Notes under the pieces: model-generated
Database searches by the model: none
The model's input: only the letters and a program-made list of their open reading frames with translations
What the model was told of the DNA's origin: nothing
Made by a program: the position numbers and the translations under genes
Shown: in pieces, positions 33,318 through 37,266 of the stretch
How the letters are laid out: every line of letters begins with the position of its first letter
How positions within the stretch are numbered: position 1 is the stretch's first letter
DNA from: a virus
IMG/VR virus record: IMGVR_UViG_3300046171_000122
Coordinates: 1-37,266 of that record
DNA: 37,266 nucleotides
Direction: 5' to 3' (one strand)

Positions 33318-34877
33318 ATGGCACAATTACCAAGATTTTCAAGAAACTACGGGCGTTCAGGCGCTTACGAAAACCCAGCTACAGTTGTTGATACAAAAAC
33401 AGCTCAGATATGGGCTAATGTTATAGACAATATAGGCAAACAAACACAAGCTAGATTAGCAAGTAAAAGAAAAGCTGAAGCTGCAGTAGTAAAAGAAACG
33501 CAAGATAAAATTGCTTACAGTATTAAACAACGTAAGGAAAATGCTAAAGAAGTTTATAAATTTCTAGGTGTAAATGGTCTTAACAACCCAGCGCTTATTG
33601 ATTATGCTACAGAACAAATAGATACGCTTACAAAAATAGACATGGAGTCTTATAAGGCCACTGATCCAAGAGAAGCTAATGAGTTTGCTAAACAATACGA
33701 TGCGCAGTACCAAAGCATGCTTAGCATGAAAGGTGTTCTTACTTCAATGAAAGAATCTGATGCTATGTGGAAAGCTGGTTTAGGTAGTGAATCTACAGTT
33801 CTTGGTGTTGGCAGTCCAGGTGGTTTATCTGCTTACAGTGATAAAGATCGCCAGTATATTTATGGAAACATGATAAGAAGTGGTATGGGTGATGGTGGTA
33901 CTGAAAGATTTTATAAAGATGAAGCTGGTACTATGATGGTTGAATATAAAGGCGGTGTTGCTGGTAAAGAAGGTTTTACAGTTGTAGCTGAAGATTTCTT
34001 TAATTACATGCCTGAAACAGTTCCAGACGATAAAACTGATCTTACTAGTAGACTTCAAAAAAGTAACGTTATAACTAAAGACTTAACTATTAGCCCAACT
34101 CTTAGAGAAAAACAAAACGGTGAAGATATTGTTAGATCGGATATAGATCGTAACACTCAAAGTCTAGTTACTTTTTCACCTTTAAATACTTCACAAATAG
34201 CAGCTTCTTCTGCTACAATTTCTAAAGCATTAGCTACAAATAGATTAATGTCTGTAGCTGCTCAAAACTCTTACACACAAAACGTAAGACCATTTTTAGA
34301 AAGTAGAGGTATTACACAAGAAGACGGTAGTGAATGGCCAAAAGAATTAGAAACTGGAGATGGTATAAACGGTAAAAGTTTTTATAGTGATAAATCACAA
34401 GGAATATATAAACAAGCTTTAACAGCTTATACAGAAAACATGTTTGGTTTAAATAAAACAAATCAAGTTATATCAACAACTAAACTTACTGACTCTGAAT
34501 TTAAACGTCGTCTTGGTATTGTAGATGATAAAGATAAACAAACCAAAATAGATATTAGCTATATAGATGAATTAAAAATACCTATACAGTCTGGTCCAGC
34601 CCTAGAGTCAGGCCAAAGACCAGTTGACTTAGAAGAGTTAGAATTATCATTAAACAACGAGGGTTTTAGGGTTACTAAATCAGAAGAAGTAGGTAGAAGA
34701 GGTGTTAATAAAATTACTATAACTAAATCTATAGGTGGAGCTGATAACCAAGCTGTTATTACAGAGGAAATGACTCCTCAAGATATTAAACGTCAACTTG
34801 AATTAGTTGAAACTGGTAAAATGCCAATTAGAAAAGAAGATGAAGATTTTAGTCTTTATAAAATACAAAACCAATAA
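33318..34877 (+). CDS. Internal virion / cargo-type protein, 519 aa
   Basis: The sequence starts MAQLPRFSRNYGRSGAYENP, then a long charged helix (ANVIDNIGKQTQARLASKRK and AEAAVVKETQDKIAYSIKQR). Further helices carry YATEQIDTLTKIDMESYKAT and EFAKQYDAQYQSMLSMKGVL. The C-terminal third is beta-rich with repeated acidic and Ile/Thr strands (NKITITKSIGGADNQAVITE). I see no enzyme motif or membrane helix. Located between the Ala/Gln-rich protein and the large partial protein, it fits the set of internal proteins ejected with the DNA in short-tailed phages. Confidence 0.55.
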   Translation: MAQLPRFSRNYGRSGAYENPATVVDTKTAQIWANVIDNIGKQTQARLASKRKAEAAVVKETQDKIAYSIKQRKENAKEVYKFLGVNGLNNPALIDYATEQIDTLTKIDMESYKATDPREANEFAKQYDAQYQSMLSMKGVLTSMKESDAMWKAGLGSESTVLGVGSPGGLSAYSDKDRQYIYGNMIRSGMGDGGTERFYKDEAGTMMVEYKGGVAGKEGFTVVAEDFFNYMPETVPDDKTDLTSRLQKSNVITKDLTISPTLREKQNGEDIVRSDIDRNTQSLVTFSPLNTSQIAASSATISKALATNRLMSVAAQNSYTQNVRPFLESRGITQEDGSEWPKELETGDGINGKSFYSDKSQGIYKQALTAYTENMFGLNKTNQVISTTKLTDSEFKRRLGIVDDKDKQTKIDISYIDELKIPIQSGPALESGQRPVDLEELELSLNNEGFRVTKSEEVGRRGVNKITITKSIGGADNQAVITEEMTPQDIKRQLELVETGKMPIRKEDEDFSLYKIQNQ

Positions 34878-34886
34878 AATATAATT

Positions 34887-37266
34887 ATGGCTAAATACAA
34901 GATTGGTACGGATCTATATGATTTACCTGAAGAAAAAGTAGAATCTTTTTTGTCTAAATATCCTGATGCTGTAGAAGTTACAGAAGAAATACAAACTGAC
35001 CCTGAGGGAAAGACAACGGTGCTGTGGCAACAGGGATGCGGCTGTAGCACCAGTAACAACCCCAAGCAGAGCATCATGATTGTAGATGCTCAACCAGAGA
35101 GTACGGAATTAGAATCGGTAGATACTTCTGGGGAATTACAACCAGGTGAGCAAGGTTACTATAGGCAAGAAAAAAGAAAAGAAAAAGCAGCTAAAGAAAG
35201 TCAACAAGATAAATCTAACTGGGAAAGATTTGATTTTTTAGATGATGCTGGACAAAGATTTAAAATATCTTTAAAAAGTATAGAGCAAGGTATAACTAGA
35301 ATACCAACTCTTATCAATGAAGTTAAATTTTCTATATTAAAACCTTTTTTATCAGAAGAAGATCAGGAAAAATTTAATGACTTAAACGCGGAAGAACAAC
35401 AAGCTTTTGTAAATAGACTAGGGTCTGCGCAGCAACAAGCTATGAGTTCTTTTGGTATAGCGACAATACCTGTAGATGCTCAAAAAAGTTTAGAAAAATC
35501 TGAAGAAGCAAGATTACAGTTGGAAGATTTAGAATCTGAATTAGTTCAATTTGAAAATACAATAGGTCAAGATATAGCTGATGGAAATTTAGGTAGAGCT
35601 GTAACGAGAACTGCTTCTCAAGCCATAGGTACTATACCATCTTTAGTACAAGCTTTTATTCCTTATGTTGGTATACCTAGTATAGTTGCTGGCGAAGCTG
35701 CTAAAGCATCTGGAGAGGCACAAAGAAAAGGCAAAGATATAGATCTTAAAACTATAGGTTATAGTTCTGTTATAGGAGCATCAGAAGGTTTGCTAGAAAT
35801 ATTTACAAAGAAATTAGGTAAAAATGTTTTTAAAAGTTTAGTAAATAGTCCTAAAGAAGTTGTAGAAAAAAACATTAAAGACGTAGTTTTAAACGTTAGC
35901 AAAAGCGCAGGTGGAGAGGGTCTTTCTGAAAGTGGTACTCTTACTATAAATAAAATGGCTGATGCTATATATCGTGTAGATGAAAAAGCTTTTGATAACT
36001 ATGTGCTTGATTTAGTAGATACGTTTATTTTAGGCACTGCTGTTGGTGGACCATTAAGAGGCACTGGCGAGGCAGGTGGTTTATTAAAAAATGCAGCAGA
36101 AGCTAGAAGCGTAAACAAAGAGCTAAAAGAATCACAATACGAAAATTTAACAGAAGTTTTTAGAGACCCTACTGTAGATGAAGGAACTGTTAAATTAAGT
36201 GAAAATAAATTTACAGAAAAGTTTTTAGATTTTGATTTAAAACAAAAGCTAAACTCTGGTGATATTACCACTGAAGAAGCTGCAGGAATAAAAACTAATT
36301 TTATACAAACACAAGGAGCGATCAACAGTTTGAAGCCTTTAAACTTATCAACTACAGATAGAGCAGAGGTTATAGAACTTTCTAAAGAAAAAAAATCTTT
36401 AGAAAATACTATAAAGCAAGTAGATGATAAAGCGTTGACTGAACCTCAAGATCAAAGAGTTAAAGAAATAAATGAACTTCTTAGAGGTTATAGTGCTAGA
36501 GCTAAAACAGCTGAAACAGCTAAGGTTGGCCAAGCTATTAGCCAATTAGAAAAAGTAGGTATACAAACTTTATCTACAGAGGAAATACAAAGCTATCTAC
36601 AAAACAATAACCTTGTAGAAAATCAAGAAGACGCTATTAAAAAATCTGGTGAAGGTGCTTTTATAATACAAAATCCAGATACAAAAGAACAAGAGATAAT
36701 AGTTAACAAAGATATAGGTAGCATATCAGATCCTTCGCATGAAGGTTTACATGCTCTTATATTCCAAACAGTTAGAAAAAGTCCTGATACAGCTAGAAGA
36801 CTAAGCGAGTCGTTACAAGAGCAATTAAATAAAGTTGATCCTAATTTAATAGAAGATTCTGGTATACGTGAAAGATTAGAGTTATACAGTAAAGATCCTA
36901 CAGCAGTACAAATGGAAGAAGTATTAACTTTATTTTCTGACACTGTTAGAAATGGCACTGTAAAATTTAATGATAGTACATTTACAAAAATAGGTGATTT
37001 TATTCGTCAGTTTTTAAGCAAGCTAGGTGTTAAAGCTAAGTTCAATAATGGTCGTGATGTATATAACTTTATAAAAGATTACAATAAAAGTATTGAGTCT
37101 GGTAAATTAACTAGAGGTCAAGTACGTGCAGCTAAAGAAGGTGTAAGAGGTAAACTTGTTGGTCCTAAAATAGAAACATTTGATGACGCTGCAATTATAA
37201 AAGAAGCTAGATCAGATGAAGCGTCACAACGTGTTCAAGATATATACGAGCAACAAGGTGAAGCTG
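34887..37266 (+). CDS. Large virion protein with HExxH motif, cut by the window edge (793+ aa)
   Basis: The ATG at 34887 opens MAKYKIGTDLYDLPEEKVES, then FLSKYPDAVEV, an N-terminus I recall from large internal virion proteins of marine phages. QQGCGC follows near residue 50. A hydrophobic Ala/Ile/Gly-rich part (RTASQAIGTIPSLVQAFIPY) lies near 230-260. At 618-622 is HEGLH within DPSHEGLHALIFQTVRKSP, an HExxH zincin motif, with EE near 677-678 in MEEVLTLFSDTV as a possible third-ligand helix. The next part ends DVYNFIKDYNKS. The frame stays open to the last base, so the end is missing. It is likely an ejected protein with a metallopeptidase-like domain; its length suits the largest cargo proteins. 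The activity is inferred. Confidence 0.65.
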   Translation, partial: MAKYKIGTDLYDLPEEKVESFLSKYPDAVEVTEEIQTDPEGKTTVLWQQGCGCSTSNNPKQSIMIVDAQPESTELESVDTSGELQPGEQGYYRQEKRKEKAAKESQQDKSNWERFDFLDDAGQRFKISLKSIEQGITRIPTLINEVKFSILKPFLSEEDQEKFNDLNAEEQQAFVNRLGSAQQQAMSSFGIATIPVDAQKSLEKSEEARLQLEDLESELVQFENTIGQDIADGNLGRAVTRTASQAIGTIPSLVQAFIPYVGIPSIVAGEAAKASGEAQRKGKDIDLKTIGYSSVIGASEGLLEIFTKKLGKNVFKSLVNSPKEVVEKNIKDVVLNVSKSAGGEGLSESGTLTINKMADAIYRVDEKAFDNYVLDLVDTFILGTAVGGPLRGTGEAGGLLKNAAEARSVNKELKESQYENLTEVFRDPTVDEGTVKLSENKFTEKFLDFDLKQKLNSGDITTEEAAGIKTNFIQTQGAINSLKPLNLSTTDRAEVIELSKEKKSLENTIKQVDDKALTEPQDQRVKEINELLRGYSARAKTAETAKVGQAISQLEKVGIQTLSTEEIQSYLQNNNLVENQEDAIKKSGEGAFIIQNPDTKEQEIIVNKDIGSISDPSHEGLHALIFQTVRKSPDTARRLSESLQEQLNKVDPNLIEDSGIRERLELYSKDPTAVQMEEVLTLFSDTVRNGTVKFNDSTFTKIGDFIRQFLSKLGVKAKFNNGRDVYNFIKDYNKSIESGKLTRGQVRAAKEGVRGKLVGPKIETFDDAAIIKEARSDEASQRVQDIYEQQGEA

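Noticed and set aside
1-37266. Integrated prophage
   Set aside because: No integrase, repressor, attachment site or host gene is visible; the window contains phage late genes from edge to edge.

Overview
The window looks like the late (virion, lysis and packaging) arm of a tailed-phage genome. From position 480 to the right edge every supported gene is on the + strand, tightly packed, with gaps of 0-90 bases and several 1-base TAATG stop/start overlaps. The DNA is AT-rich and uses the standard bacterial code, with TAG, TGA and TAA all acting as real stops. Most starts follow A/T-only leaders with no Shine-Dalgarno sequence. Together with tail fibres full of the VGIGTTSP repeat, this points to a phage of marine Bacteroidota (flavobacteria-like). 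The block TerL (734 aa), portal (805 aa), scaffold-like protein, major capsid protein (489 aa), small ring-like proteins, a giant tail protein (1373 aa) and internal virion proteins matches short-tailed, crAss-like (Crassvirales-type) phages in order and size. That assignment is inference. No integrase, repressor or replication gene is visible.

Layout. 1-479: the end of a small divergent minus-strand gene and a 374-base non-coding control region, probably the switch point between leftward and rightward transcription. 480-9033: tail appendage genes, including a protein with Asp-box (BNR) propeller motifs and a 1477-aa fibre with 13 VGIGTTSP-type repeats. 9120-11689: a small unknown gene, then GroEL, GroES and a winged-helix-like protein. 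11691-15487: many small genes, among them a one-helix holin candidate, an M15 peptidase endolysin and a second two-helix holin. 15487-16309: a protein that reads as two GroES-like domains in tandem, then a small protein just before the terminase. 16309-23637: TerL, portal, scaffold and capsid, followed by a long inverted repeat. 23716-32127: head-completion, ring and tail proteins. 32133-37266: internal or ejected virion proteins, ending in a large protein cut by the window edge that carries an HExxH zincin motif.

How the genes work together. GroEL and GroES probably fold phage proteins such as the capsid protein. The tandem GroES-like protein is the best candidate for something undescribed: it would be a second, two-domain cochaperonin in the same genome. 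TerL, portal, scaffold and capsid build and fill the head. The ring and tail proteins form the short tail and the 480-8609 genes its receptor-binding appendages. The holins and M15 peptidase lyse the cell.

Caution on sequence quality. Three genes (13387-13696, 30710-32127, 32543-33315) each look split by one single-base change at or beside a short homopolymer. Long-read assembly error is a serious explanation, and the split genes may be intact in the real genome.
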